A DNA stretch of 51,473 bases, taken from assembly GCA_000277445.1 (NCBI GenBank), contig AJWJ01000116.1, forward strand, positions 1 to 51,473, given 5' to 3'. The notes under the pieces were generated by a model. That model worked only from the letters and a program-made list of their open reading frames with translations, was not told where the DNA came from and ran no database searches. The DNA is from Polysphondylium violaceum. Lineage: Eukaryota; Evosea; Eumycetozoa; Dictyosteliales; Dictyosteliaceae. A program made the translations under genes and the position numbers. This document shows, one piece after another, positions 32,889-45,388 of the stretch. Position 1 is the stretch's first letter. Every line of letters starts with the position of its first letter.

Positions 32889-33290
32889 TTGAATGAAATA
32901 GACATTGTTTTATTAACTTATACACCACCAGCCACACTTCTTGAAAATCCAATCAAACTTTTACCAGAGTTGTTAAATTTAAATTCTGTAAACAACAATT
33001 TGTTTCATCCAACGAGCTCTTCTTGTTCGGAGTGGAAACAGAGGATAGAGTTTTTTTCTTTGATGTCGCACAGTTTAATTGCATTTTCAATGTCAGTGCT
33101 GGCTACAAACATGAGACGACATCGAGTGATTGGGATATACTTTTAGACTTGAATTGATTGATGGCGTTGGTGATAACGCTGGCAGGCGAACAGACCAGGA
33201 TCAGATTGTTAAAGAGGAATATAAATCTCTGAATCGAGTCTTCAGAGTTGAGTTATTTGACAGACGAGAAATAAAATCTCTATCAAGAGG
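32889..33290 (-). pseudogene. Coding-like remnant, possibly KEOPS Cgi121/TPRKB
   Basis: A patch with clearly lower AT content upstream of the isomerase gene. The minus strand reads FIFLFNNLILVCSPASVI then NAINQFKSKS in one frame and RLMFVASTDIENAIKLCDIK, EKNSILCFHSEQEELVG in the next, followed by an in-frame stop and more coding-like sequence (LLFTEFKFNNSGKSLIGFSR). The stretch STDIENAIK..IKEKNSIL loosely resembles NNNISEALKKFGI..DTSIL of human TPRKB. There is no single open frame, so it is a decayed gene or has splicing I cannot resolve. Two plus-strand frames over the same DNA (32889-33146, 33130-33375) look weaker. Identity is tentative. Confidence 0.3.
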
Positions 33291-33689
33291 CTCTACTGGG
33301 TTCCATAAGATTCAAATCTTATATAAATGTATTGTGTTAGATACCATTATTACTTTGACAAAAGAGAGTAGGTGACAGATAAAGTAGTGGAGTCATCATC
33401 ATTATGTGTTTTTGGTAGTCAAAGAAAACATTTCAAAGCACCAGCGAATATATTTTCATTCCTATTATGATGTTTATTCCATTCCGGAAGTCTTCAATTT
33501 AAACATATTGAAAGTATGGGAAATTTTGATTTTTTTTTTTTGTAAAAAGGATAAAATCAGCACACTTTTTTTGATTTTTTTTTTTTAATTTATTTTTTTT
33601 CCGTACAGTTCACACTTTTTCATTTATCCTTTCATTTTTTTTTTTTCAACATATTATATTTATAGATATTAATATAATAATAATAATAA

Positions 33690-35390
<1,701 letters not shown>

Positions 35391-35950
35391 ATTAAAGTTT
35401 TCAAATCCCAAACATTTTCCAATATTAATCTTTTATATATTTTAAAAATAAATAAAATAAACTTGTAATAAATAATAAATAAAATACAAATACAAATGAT
35501 TCGCTTTAAAATATGTATAAACTCAACAAATTTACTATGAGATGTGCCTTATCTGAATAATAATGAGGCAGTTTTTTTTTGAAAAATAATTTACCAAAGT
35601 ACAACAACATTGGAAATCATATTTGTTCAAAGACAAAGCACTGGAAAATTTCAAGTTTTCATTTATAAAAATTGTAGGGAGATTTGTACTTCATCCCCAA
35701 AATAAAGTATCCAGGATACTTTAAATATTTTATTCTTGTATTCCTTTGCTAATATTGTATATATCATATAACTAAATCAAAGGTGAGAAGAGGGAAGAAA
35801 AAAAAAAAATAATATATATAATTGTCAAGTAACAAAATGGTTGTTTTTATGCAAATACTATCACATCACCATATTGATATTTAATTAAATAATTTGTAAA
35901 TTTTTTGACAAGTCAACTACCAAATTTCCCACTAACAATGAATTAATTTT
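35391..35950. other. Intergenic, nothing recognised
   Basis: About 560 bases after the isomerase stop, AT-rich, with AATAAA-like signals near 35446 and 35476. No convincing frame, repeat or RNA gene. Confidence 0.5.
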
Positions 35951-36120
35951 TTACTTTTTTTCATTTTCAGTTCTTCTCTTACCTTTAGCATTAACGACAT
36001 GAATAATACAAGCAGTAGCAGTGGTGAGGAAGAAGAGGAAAATGAAGAGGTATATTATGTGCGCAGTCCAAATAGTTCTGTAAAATCTGATTATTACTCT
36101 ACTGTAACTGGTATTTAGAC
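35951..36120 (-). CDS. Possible last exon of a small membrane protein
   Basis: The minus strand from about 36120 reads SRVIIRFYRTIWTAHIIY, a hydrophobic span (LFIFLFFLTTATACIIHVV) and a basic end (NAKGKRRTENEKK, stop at 35951). The frame continues upstream to an ATG at 36211, but that part is low-complexity Thr/His from a CA-rich array, so a spliced gene is more likely, with a 3' splice site in TACCAG or TTTTACAG around 36095-36117 and a first exon further upstream on the minus strand. I could not place that exon. Single-span orientation and function are unknown. Confidence 0.4.
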
Positions 36121-36511
36121 AACTATAAATAGATATGTGTGTATGTCTGTGTGTAAGTGTGTGTGGGTGTTTAAGTGTGTTTATGCATGTGTGTGATATA
36201 TATTTGTACAAATGAATACTATTGCTCTATATAAATAAAATTAAATGTGGGAGGAAAAGTGTAAACCTATAAACAGGAGAGCTTATTCTATATTCTCAAA
36301 ACTAGTATCGATTTATTCTCATAGTTTTTCATTCCATTGTTTAACCACATTTGTTTGTTTTTTCGATTTGAGAATAATATACTACCCCACTACCACTCAC
36401 ACACCAACACATACACCCACAGTTTTCGTTTTTTGTCTTTGACTCTTGTTTACAACATGTCTAATAAATGAATAGTTCAAGGGTGCAAAATGAAATTTAA
36501 TAATCAATTGT
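36121..36511. other. Upstream region of SLC35F-like gene
   Basis: About 390 bases containing a CA/TG-rich microsatellite-like stretch (36140-36200, GTGTGTGTGGGTG) and a CACACACCAACACATACACCC stretch near 36396-36420. It should hold the promoter of the transporter gene and perhaps the 5' exon of the minus-strand small membrane protein. No other gene was seen. Confidence 0.4.
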
Positions 36512-38195
36512 ATGACCATGACTATAGCCACGACCACTACGACAATACTAGAGACACCAACACCAACAATAACCACCACCAGCAAAGGATCTTCACCAAT
36601 ACATGTGTATCCTTTATCACAAATATCTACACCACAAAAGCCTACACTTGTAACAACTGGTAGTAATAGTAGTAGTAGTAGTAGTGGTAATGATGGTTTA
36701 AATCAAGATGAATTTGTTAATATTAGATTATCATGTAATTTGTTTTTATTTGGTGTTGTTATGTTTACTAGTCGAGATAATAAATAACTAACGATGTCTA
36801 ATATTTAAACAGGTGATAAGAATTTTACCAAAGGTGAAGTATCACCGATATTTGTCGGTGTTGATAACAATCAAGAGTCGGTATCAGATGATGAGACGCC
36901 TACTATCAACAATTCAAAGAATGGGGGATTTCTTCAAAGATTTCTCAGTATTATACTGGTTTGTGCTATTGCATTTTTTATGGCAACCACTGCAGAGTTG
37001 TCTCAATTCATCGTTGGTGATTCCTACAGACAACCGTATACACTCGTGTTTTTTAATACCCTGTTTCTAATGTTTTCGTTTCCGATTGAATTGGTGGTAC
37101 TGAGGATATCAATCAGTAAAAAGAGAAGAGGGTATAAATCAACCTACACAGAATACGATCCAAACGAATCGTTTTTTCAAACTTTTAAAAACCAATTCAC
37201 TGATCTCGGTGCGGGGAACACTGGTATGAGTAGTACTAATGATAGCAGTACTAGTACCCCACAACCATCTGGACACACATTCAAAAAGACGGCTTTGTGT
37301 TCGTTCTTTTTATCCATTTTATTTGTTGGTTTGAATTATATTTGGATGTCTGCATTGCCAATGACTTCAGTCAGTACCTCAACTGCCTTGTATCAGTCGG
37401 CCACTGTATTTGTATTTATATTTTCAATCTTTATATTAAAGGAAAAGATTACCATATTGAAGACTATCCCCGTTGTATTGTTTATTGCTGGTGTCATTGG
37501 CATCACCCTGGCAGATAATCAAAGTAAATCATCTACCGATGATAATCAATATCCAAATTCTACTCTTGGTGATGGTATGTATCGATATTACACTACTATT
37601 GCTACTGATATGATCAATATACTAATATATTCATACGATAGTGCTTATGCTTATATCTGCTTTGCTTTGGGGTTTTTATGAAGTGTTGACAACTAAATTC
37701 TTTGGTGACGCAAATAGAACGGTTGTCAATACCTTTATTGGTTTGGTGGGATTTTTTAATTTGTTGTTTGGTATTCCAATGATTGCTATACTACATGTAT
37801 CTGGTGCAGAGCCATTTGCTTGGCCAACAGTTAAAGTATTTGGTATGTTAGTACTGAATGGATTCCTTGGGTTTGGTCTAAACTATCTTATTAATTGGGG
37901 GCTGACGGTGACATCTCCACTGTTTATTCGATCTGGTGAATTGATGGCCATTCCAGCAACTTTATTTTTTGATATTATTTTCAAACATGTCTTGTTTCCC
38001 CTAATATCGTTACCAGGCTTCCTACTAATCGTTGCAGGATTCATTATGTCTATTTTCCTGGAAAGTAGACATATTAAAGAAAAACAATTACTCCAACAAC
38101 AGCAACTACAACAACAGGCAGAACAGCAGAAAAGCAAACAAACTAAATTATCATCGGAAAAGGATACCACCGAGATGAATGAACTTTATTTATAA
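36512..38195 (+). CDS. SLC35F-like drug/metabolite-type transporter
   Basis: Three exons, 36512-36734, 36813-37574 and 37642-38195; introns of 78 and 67 bases, the second with GTATGT..GATAG; 512 aa. A Thr/Ser-rich cytosolic N-terminus (about 1-130) is followed by about ten membrane helices: SIILVCAIAFFMATTAELSQ, FFNTLFLMFSFPIELVVL, FFLSILFVGLNYIWMSAL, the DMT-type ALYQSATVFVFIFSIFILKE, TIPVVLFIAGVIGITLAD, then after intron 2 LISALLWGFYEVLTTKFF and LLIVAGFIMSIFLESR. This order, with YQSATVFVFIFS before an ILKEK loop, fits SLC35F members. The C-terminus is Gln/Lys-rich. Substrate unknown; Golgi, vacuolar or plasma membrane cannot be decided. The first donor (TCAT|GTAATT) is the less certain junction. 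Confidence 0.85.
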
Positions 38196-38259
38196 TAGTT
38201 TGGCTTATTATTAAATAAACTGTATATTGTGTATATTGTATATTGTGTAAAGGTTGACT

Positions 38260-39234
38260 TTATTGACTCTTTTCTTTGATTATAGACTTTAATCTAAGTA
38301 GACCAAACTTTCTTTTAAAAATGAAATCAGTGATTGATTTTGGCAAGTGTTTGACAAAGGAAAAGAGGGTGGAGAGGGGACCGTAGGCAAACGAGATTGG
38401 TGGAGAGGGTTTCATGATTTGGTTGACGACATACTCTGAAAAGATTTCAGAGGAAACGGCATTTGATTGCGATGATTGGGATCTCATGACGAGGTATTCT
38501 TCAATGGGCTTGTAAATGGTGTTTGCGAGAATAGAGTCTAGTTGTGATTGGGCATTGTTGGCAATTTCCGATTTAATTGCCCCTGGTAAAACCAGCACTA
38601 CCTTGACATTGAATGGATCCAACTCCATTCTCAATGCATCAGTCCAACTGTGAACTGCTGCTTTGCTTGCACAATACATTCCTGCAAAAGGTGTGGTTAG
38701 TGTTCCTACAATAGATCCAATGTTTACAATTAACCCACTCTGCTTGTTGATCATATGTTTGGCGACTGCATTACTAGTATTTACAACTCCAAAGAAATTG
38801 GTATCTGTTATGGTAGGGTATTTGTTAGTTGTGATCTCAGTACTTTTTTATGTAGTAGCACATACTCATTATTCTTTTAGCATCTTGATCTGAAAGTTCA
38901 ACAGAGGGTGAATAGGAACTCATGCCTGCATTGTTGATCAAGATATCTATTTTTCCTTCTTTTTGAATAATAAACTCTACTGCTTTCTATCAAGGTGTTA
39001 GATATGTGAGATCATTTTTAAAATAGACCATGATCTTACATTTATAGAATCTAGATCGACTACATCTAGTTGAACGATATTCAAACCCTCTGCTTCTAAA
39101 TCACTGATTGATTGAACCTTTCTAGCAGATGCATAAACTATTGTATCTTTTCTATTATGCAAAGCTCTAGAAAGAGATTTTCCGATTCCACTAGAACAAC
39201 CTGTGATTAATACTACTCTTTTGTTTTTTGACAT
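38260..39234 (-). CDS. Short-chain dehydrogenase/reductase
   Basis: Three exons: 39234-39040, 38986-38866, 38804-38260; introns of 53 and 61 bases; 286 aa. Classical SDR features: nucleotide-binding TGCSSGIG at residues 11-18, an Asp after beta-3 (LDVVDLDS), NNAG in ILINNAGMSSYSP, and the catalytic set Ser136 (NIGS), Tyr149 and Lys153 in YCASK. ALRMELDPFNVKVVLVLPGAI follows as in the family. The basic, helical C-terminus (FIFKRKFGLLRLKSIIKEK) may attach to a membrane, as in retinol-dehydrogenase or steroid-dehydrogenase-like members. The substrate cannot be inferred. The gene converges with the transporter gene. Confidence 0.93.
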
Positions 39235-39971
39235 CCTTGTATAACTATGACTTTAAAATATGAATAAAAATAATGATGACCTCTTTTTACTCTTTTAATA
39301 GAGAAGCGAGTATATAAAAATTTTCAGAAAATCATAATTTCAGTAAATTAAATTTTAAAAAATATCTCAAAGAAGAGAAAATTTTGAAAAGATTTTAATT
39401 TTAAAGACGATTTAATTTTGTAAAGAATTTTTCTTGGACTAGAGTTTTCTATACAAGGTATTGATTTTTAACTCGAGTTCATTTAAATCTTTAGAATGGA
39501 AAATAATTTGTTGGCAGTAAACAACAACTCTTACAACAACAAAAGAACCATACTTTTACCCAAACCATATATCCTCCGACCACCATATTGTAAAGATGGG
39601 GGTATCAAGGTGTTAATTGTTATTGTTCCATTGTGGTTGTTTAAAATATTCTGTAATACCTGAATCAATTTGTGGTTGTTGATGTTATTATTGTTGATTT
39701 TGGCTCTATTATAACCAATATAGACTCCAGATTACTCTTCATTATCCTAGCTATGACGATATATATAATAAAAATATTGCACCATACGTACAGAATATTT
39801 TTCGTGTCATTATTATCTGTGTAACTTTTATTAATATTATTATTATTTGTGTTATTTAGTTACTTTGATCACCGTGATCACGTTATATCTTTTATGGATT
39901 TCAACCAAATAACAATTTTTTTAAAGAATACTGTCTCCTTTCATTATTATTAATATTAAAAATACAAATGT
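39235..39971. other. Gene-poor region with an unresolved short frame and a palindrome
   Basis: About 735 bases. A 55-codon plus-strand frame starts at 39496 (MENNLLAVNNNSYNNKRTIL, ending IFCNT before TGA) with LLPKPYILRPPYCKDGG in the middle; a donor-like GGGGGTATC inside it could lead to a second exon near 39735, but I cannot establish one. A near-perfect palindrome TGATCAC-C-GTGATCA sits at 39866-39880. This stretch should hold the promoter of the SDR gene and the 3' end of the arrestin gene. Confidence 0.35.
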
Positions 39972-41851
39972 TTATTGATTTAATTTTTTAATTAATAATT
40001 CAAATCTTTTTGTATCACCAATATTAAGACCTAAACTACCTAAATCATATAAAGTTAAATCTTTAACTAAATCAAAGGTAATAGTTTCACTCTCAAATGT
40101 TGGAATATATTGAGCAAGTTGATTATCTTTGAGGAAATTTCTAACAGCAAGAATTTTATCCATCTCTTCACAAAGGGCTGTAAAGATTTCTTGATTACGT
40201 GGACCAGAGCCAACCAATACATTTGAGGCTAAGAAATTTCTATCCATCGTCATTAATTCTTCACCAGAGAGATTGTATTGATAGAAAATTGGATTATGAA
40301 CACATTCTGGGCATTTTACTTTAAACAATAGCCAAGAGTTAAAGTTTCTAATGGACCAGTCTTTGATATAACGTGGAATAGAGGCAATTTCATCAAGAGC
40401 ACTTGTAACTGGTTCAATCTTGGGGTCTGGTAAAACGATATTGATTGGAATTTTAATTGACAAATCTACACACTTGGGGATATCCAAGACGGCATGGATT
40501 TGGTACTCGATTTTGATCATTTTTGGTTGATAAATGGATCTTACCAAATGACTGGGTAGCTCAATAACCATATTTTGAGAATGTGAGGTCTTTTGTTTAA
40601 TCTTTGGGAAAAATTGTTTGGTTGTTTGAACAGAGTTTTCATATTCAGTTGGACCAAATTCACTAATGGTTCTGTGGACAGTGAAATCAATTTTCTTGAT
40701 TTTCTTGTTACTATTGTTTTCAACAAACACGTCCAATTCAATATCTTCACCTGGATAAAAAGTATTTTTGGGTGATTTTACCTTGATAGAGATATTACCA
40801 CCGGTAAGAGGTGATTTTGAAGCGTCTTGATTGATTGGTGATTTGGTGACTCTGTGAATGGTGTCTTCAATATTTACGACATTGATTGCTTTGGCAATTT
40901 CAATATCTGGAAGATTAACAATATCGGCATTGAATACAAATTTGTAGCTAACATCATAACCCTTCATAGAATAGGTCGAATAGCATTCCTTTGGAATAAA
41001 GAATTGGAATGGGAAAATGTGTTTACCTCTATCCAATCTAGTCTTTTGGTTTGGAGCGGTTTGGACACAATGTAAAAGATTACGGTAATCTTGAACGAGA
41101 TCTTTGGTTTTCTTTCCATTAAAAGTGACTTTACCTCTAAATGATACATAAAGACTTCTGACAAATACACATGGCTGGCTAACATAGAGAATCAAACTAG
41201 CGTCAACAGGTTCACCAGTGATATAGGTTTTTTTGAAATAAACTTCATTTGGTAAAATAAATTCAGCTTTGGTGTCTTGGGGAATGGTTGATAAGTAGAG
41301 AGGTGGGAAATGTACAGGTGGTGGGAGTATTCCCATATTGTTTGAAATTGATACATTATTAAATGTAGGTATAGGGTTCACTGGAACAGGTGCAGCACCA
41401 TTTAAAGTTTGATAGGGTGGATAAAATTCAAATCCAACACGAATAAAACCTTTTTTATCTAAATTTAACCATTGATCTTTAACTCCATTTAAAGCATTTT
41501 GTTTAAATAATGAGCAAGGTACTGTAACACCTGAAAGACTATCGTGACTACCTATTCTATCCCAATCAAATACTTCAAAATTGAATACAGTTGAATCACA
41601 ATTTATATTTGGTCTTGATGATATATATTAATATTTTTATTTGTACATTTATATTTTATAAAAACTTACAATTGAAAGATTTGATTCCAAATTGGGGATA
41701 AAGTTTCTTTTTTAACTTCAGTTTTATATGTTTGACCATCGACATGGAATTTCACATAAGGATCTGAGGACTTGCCGCCTTTGTCAGCACCGATCAATTC
41801 TTTACCTTCAATGATATTCAATGTTAAAGTTCTAATATCCATCATTTCCAT
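39972..41851 (-). CDS. C2-arrestin-SAM domain protein (AdcB/AdcC type)
   Basis: Two exons, 41851-41670 and 41613-39972, intron of 56 bases (GTAAGT..CATCAAG); 607 aa. The N-terminal C2 domain (about 5-110) has LTLNIIEGKELIGADKGGKS, SDPYVKF, and FEVFDWDRIGSHDSLSG with the acidic Ca2+-binding residues. An arrestin-like body follows at about 160-460: NEVYFKKTYITGEPVDASLI, VRSLYVSFRGKVTF, GKHIFPFQFFIP, then YPGEDIELDVFVENNSNKKI. The end (about 540-605) looks like a SAM domain (LAQYIPTFESETITFDLVKD, LYDLGSLGLNIGDTKRF). D. discoideum AdcB and AdcC have exactly this C2-arrestin-SAM order and act in chemoattractant-receptor desensitisation and trafficking. Which of the two is orthologous cannot be told. 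Confidence 0.92.
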
Positions 41852-42005
41852 TCTTTTTTATATATAAATATAACTAAACTATAAAAATACAACAACAATC
41901 TGATTCAAAAATAAAACAGTGGTTTTAGTTTATAAAAAAAAGTATTTTTTTTTTGATGGATTTTTTTTTTTTTTTTCTTGATTTTTGACCTTTTATTTGA
42001 AAAAA

Positions 42006-42276
42006 TCACCACCAGCGATCAGCGTTAAACATTTTATCACCAATCGGATCAAGGCAAACATTTCTCTGTGTGATGCCCCACAACACTCTAAATCCTAAGA
42101 CATGTCACAAAATAAATATCTTTTAAATTTTATACCTTGGACAATATCATTGGCAAGAGATTTATAAATATCAAAAGTCATCAACTATCACAGTTTGTGG
42201 GGTCTTTTTTGTTAAAAGGTACGCCTTTTAACTCTCCGGTACCAATTTCCAGACGCTGATTTCCTCTTGTCACCAT
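42006..42276 (-). CDS. Tentative small spliced gene or gene remnant
   Basis: A low-AT patch just upstream of the arrestin gene on the same strand. The clearest exon is 42094-42006: FRVLWGITQRNVCLDPIGDK, then MFNADRWW and TGA, with a good 3' splice site (GTCTTAG). Before it 42184-42136 reads LMTFDIYKSLANDIVQ with donor GTATAA, and an ATG-led piece at 42276-42223 reads MVTRGNQRLEIGTGELKG. Joined, they give 63 aa, but the first intron would be only 38 bases, so that step is weak. FRVLWGI..NVCLDPIGDKMF faintly recalls the FRALWRSL..VGTDQFGNKYY start of NDUFAF2/NDUFA12-type complex I factors. It may be a truncated copy rather than a working gene. Confidence 0.3.
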
Positions 42277-42536
42277 GTTTGTAATTTGTTATCTATAAAA
42301 ATCGGTAAAATAAAACAAAAAGAAAACACATTGTTTGGTATTATATTAGATTATAATATTTTATTTAAGATAAAACAGGGAATATTAATATTAATTAAAA
42401 AGGGAGAAAGAGGGAAAAGATTCCATTATTTTTTAAAATTGACAAAAAAGTTTGATAAATAAAATGATTAAATTGTTATATTATTATTATTTGATTTGTT
42501 ATTTGATTGATGTTGTTGATGATATTGTTCAAATAT
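42277..42536. other. Intergenic, nothing recognised
   Basis: About 260 bases of AT-rich DNA at the 3' side of the RGG-protein gene. No gene seen. Confidence 0.4.
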
Positions 42537-43901
42537 TTATTCATCTGATGGAGCTTGTTGTTGTTGTTGTTGTGGTGGAGAATCACGTTGTGGTCTGTCT
42601 TCAGATGATCTTCCAAAGGAACCTCTGTTGTCATCTCTGTTACCACCATAGCCACCTCTGTTGTTGTTGTTGTATCTGTCACCACCACCATAGGAACCTC
42701 TGTCATCTCTATTGTATCTGTCACCACCACCGTATCCACCTCTGTTGTCATCTCTGTTGTATCTGTTGTTTCCAAAGGCTTTGTTGTTGTAGCTGCCACC
42801 ACCTTCTCTTTCACCACCACCATAGCCACCTTCTCTCTTTTTATCGTTGATAGAGAGTTTGTTGAAAGCGTTGGTAGAGACATCTGAGCTTGGGGATCTC
42901 CAGTCATCGACAGAGTCAACTTTGGAGACGTATTCTCTTCTTTCAAATGGTGCTTGTGGTTGATCTCTTCTGTTGTTGTAACCACCTTCTCTTCTTTCAC
43001 CACCATAGTTGTCTCTTCTCTCATATCCACCTTCTCTTCTTTCACCACCATAGTTGTCTCTTCTTTCATATCCACCTTCTCTTCTGTTGTTGTCTCTATC
43101 GCCACCATAGTTGTCTCTTCTCTTGTAACCGCCAAATGGAGAGACACCATTACTGAATCTAGAATCATATTCTCTGTTATCGTCTCTTCTGTTGTCTCTA
43201 TCGCCACCATAGTTGTCTCTTCTTTCATAGTTATCTCTTCTTTCACCACCATAGTTGTTGTCTCTACCATATCCACCTTCTCTTCTTCTGTATGGTTCAT
43301 CTCTATCTCTGCTATCTCTATCATCTCTTCTTTCATCTCTGTCTTCAGAAGCTGGTGATGATCTTTCTTCTCTGTCTTCAGAGGCAGATGGTGAGGATGG
43401 ATTATCACTCTTTTCTTGAACTGGTCTTGGTCCTCTTGGGGCTGGTTTTTTAACTTCACCGCCTAAAGGTGGGAAATCATCTTCACTAGATTGAACTGGT
43501 TTTCTATTTATTATTATTATTATTATTATTCATTGTTAATATATGAATCTACTATTTCTTCCTCCTCCTCCTCCTCATTACGATTATATTAATAATTACT
43601 TTTCAACATTTGAAAAAGAATTAGAGTATTGTGGACTACTGTATTCTCTACGTGGTCTGTAGTCTCTAGTATCTCTACCATAACCAGAGTTTGCTTGTTC
43701 TTCTTTTTCAGCAGCACTATATTGTATTTGTGTGTGTGTGTATTTATATTTAGATATATAATTAATTATTACCATCCCTCACATTGTGTGTGTCTATATA
43801 TCTCTCTGTCTCCCTAGTATTTACCTTCTTGGGCCAGTTGGTAAATTTGATTTACTTTGACTTTGTAAGTCATATAGATTAACTTTTTGTTTGCCTGACA
43901 T
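42537..43901 (-). CDS. RGG/RDN-rich RNA-binding protein, eIF4B-like
   Basis: Three exons: 43901-43825, 43716-43600, 43503-42537; introns of 108 and 96 bases; 386 aa. The protein starts MSGKQKVNLYDLQSQSKS, then PTGPRS.., DRPRREYSS-like charged region, and DDFPPLGGEVKKPAPRGPRP. Residues about 130-370 are repeats of RREGGYERRDNYGGERR type with several RGG and GGYGG units, broken by YVSKVDSVDDWRSPSSDV. The end is Gln-rich (DSPPQQQQQAPSDE). Arg/Gly-rich repeats bind RNA; the VDDW motif and overall layout recall plant and protist eIF4B, an eIF4A cofactor, but no RRM is present, so the name is tentative. The 327-codon open frame at 42476-43459 on the same strand is in the wrong frame. Confidence 0.8.
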
Positions 43902-45388
43902 ATCTTTAAATATACTAGAATAGTAGATAGATGTCTATGTTCACAAAATAAAGCCTATATTTACTTTTTCAAAAAAAAAAGCGAGAAAAAAAAATTGTGA
44001 AAAAAATTGTAAAAATCGGACTTCATTTTTTGTTGTTGGTTGTATTTTTTTCACCAATTACAAAACCCATTTCTTCTTTTGGGTAATGATTTTGAAACAC
44101 AATGCCCTAATAGAGATCTCTGATATCTTGATTACTATTAGAGTACATTATAGAATTATAGTTTTTATTACTTTATGTGATAATACTTGATGAATATCAC
44201 ACACTCTCTTTTCCTCTCAAAACACGCACATATACATGGTGTTCATCGCATTTGCGTGATTGTTTTAAACATCAATATTAAAAATACAATTTCAACAACA
44301 CATAATGATATTGTTAAAAATTACTTTCCAAATATAAATACTAAATACTAAAATAGTTCAATGTTAAAATTCGCATCATACCCCATAGTTTGATTAAATG
44401 CCTATTTTGTATAATATTGTCTTGATACAATAGATTGATATGTGTATTTTTATTTATTTTTCGTTTTCACCTTACATTTGTAAATAATTTGATTGAGAAA
44501 TTCAATTGTGGTTGAAAATATTCACATATCAACCACACTCACACTACCAACAACACACATCACACATCACCACAATAGGTTGGTTTTATAATTGAAAAAG
44601 CAGAGTATCTACTATAGTAGGGATAAATTATAAAAATAGTAGTCGTATAATAATTACTACCATATCTAAAATAAAATCCAATATTGTCTTACCATTCTTT
44701 TTTTTTCCTTATCCCGATATGCGTATATGATCTAGATAACACAACAACATTTTTGATTTGTATAGATAAACCACCTTTTAACTGAATTTTGTGCCATACA
44801 GAACAACATCACCACCATCACCACCACCACCACCATTGTTGTTATTGTCTTGAACATCCACTCTGTCTCTCTGTCTCATCTATCCAACGCATCACAATGT
44901 GAGTGAGTGATGTGTGGTCTGAGTTTGTAGAAATTAAAATAGATTAAATAAAAATCTAATTATAAATAAGATGATGTAAAAATAAATGGATTACTATTTT
45001 TATCACATTTATTATTAATCAATCAAAATTCACTATTAAAATAATATTAGTAGAACTTAACTAGATTAGTGTGGGATAGTGTGTGATTGAATTGGAATAT
45101 ATTTTTAGATTCTATACCCAATACTCACCATCCATTAACTCTAATCACCCACACAAATAGTGGAGCAGTAGTGACCTACGCATAATTCAGTGGTACAAAC
45201 AGTGGAAGCAGTTCACATTTACTGTACCTACACAAACACCAACTACCAATACCAAAAAAAAAAAAAATTAGATATAAAATTTTTTAAAAAAGTTATTTGT
45301 TTAAATATCAATCTTTTTTTTATTGTCTATTGTCTATTATCTTTTTTTCTACCAATACATTTATATAATCTCAAATAATAATAATAAA
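43902..45388. other. Gene-poor 1.5 kb region
   Basis: Divergent spacer between the RGG-protein gene (minus) and the EF-hand-like gene (plus). Mostly AT-rich with an ACCACCATCACCACCACCACC stretch near 44810 and CACACTCACACTACC near 44540. On the minus strand a 33-codon frame near 44758-44858 (MRQRDRVDVQDNNNN, Gly run, DVVLYGTKFS) is coding-like but I found no upstream exon. No tRNA or snRNA signature was recognised, though CCCCATAGTTT near 44391 loosely resembles the dictyostelid upstream element for small RNAs. Confidence 0.4.

Noticed and set aside
42476-43459. 327-codon minus-strand frame rich in Glu, Thr, Met, Val
   Set aside because: It is a shadow of the RGG-protein exon in another frame; the true frame has Arg/Gly repeats and clean splice joins to exons encoding MSGKQKVNLYDL.
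44385-44400. CCCCATAG as an upstream element of a small RNA gene
   Set aside because: No transcript-like structured RNA or other conserved element was seen at the expected distance.
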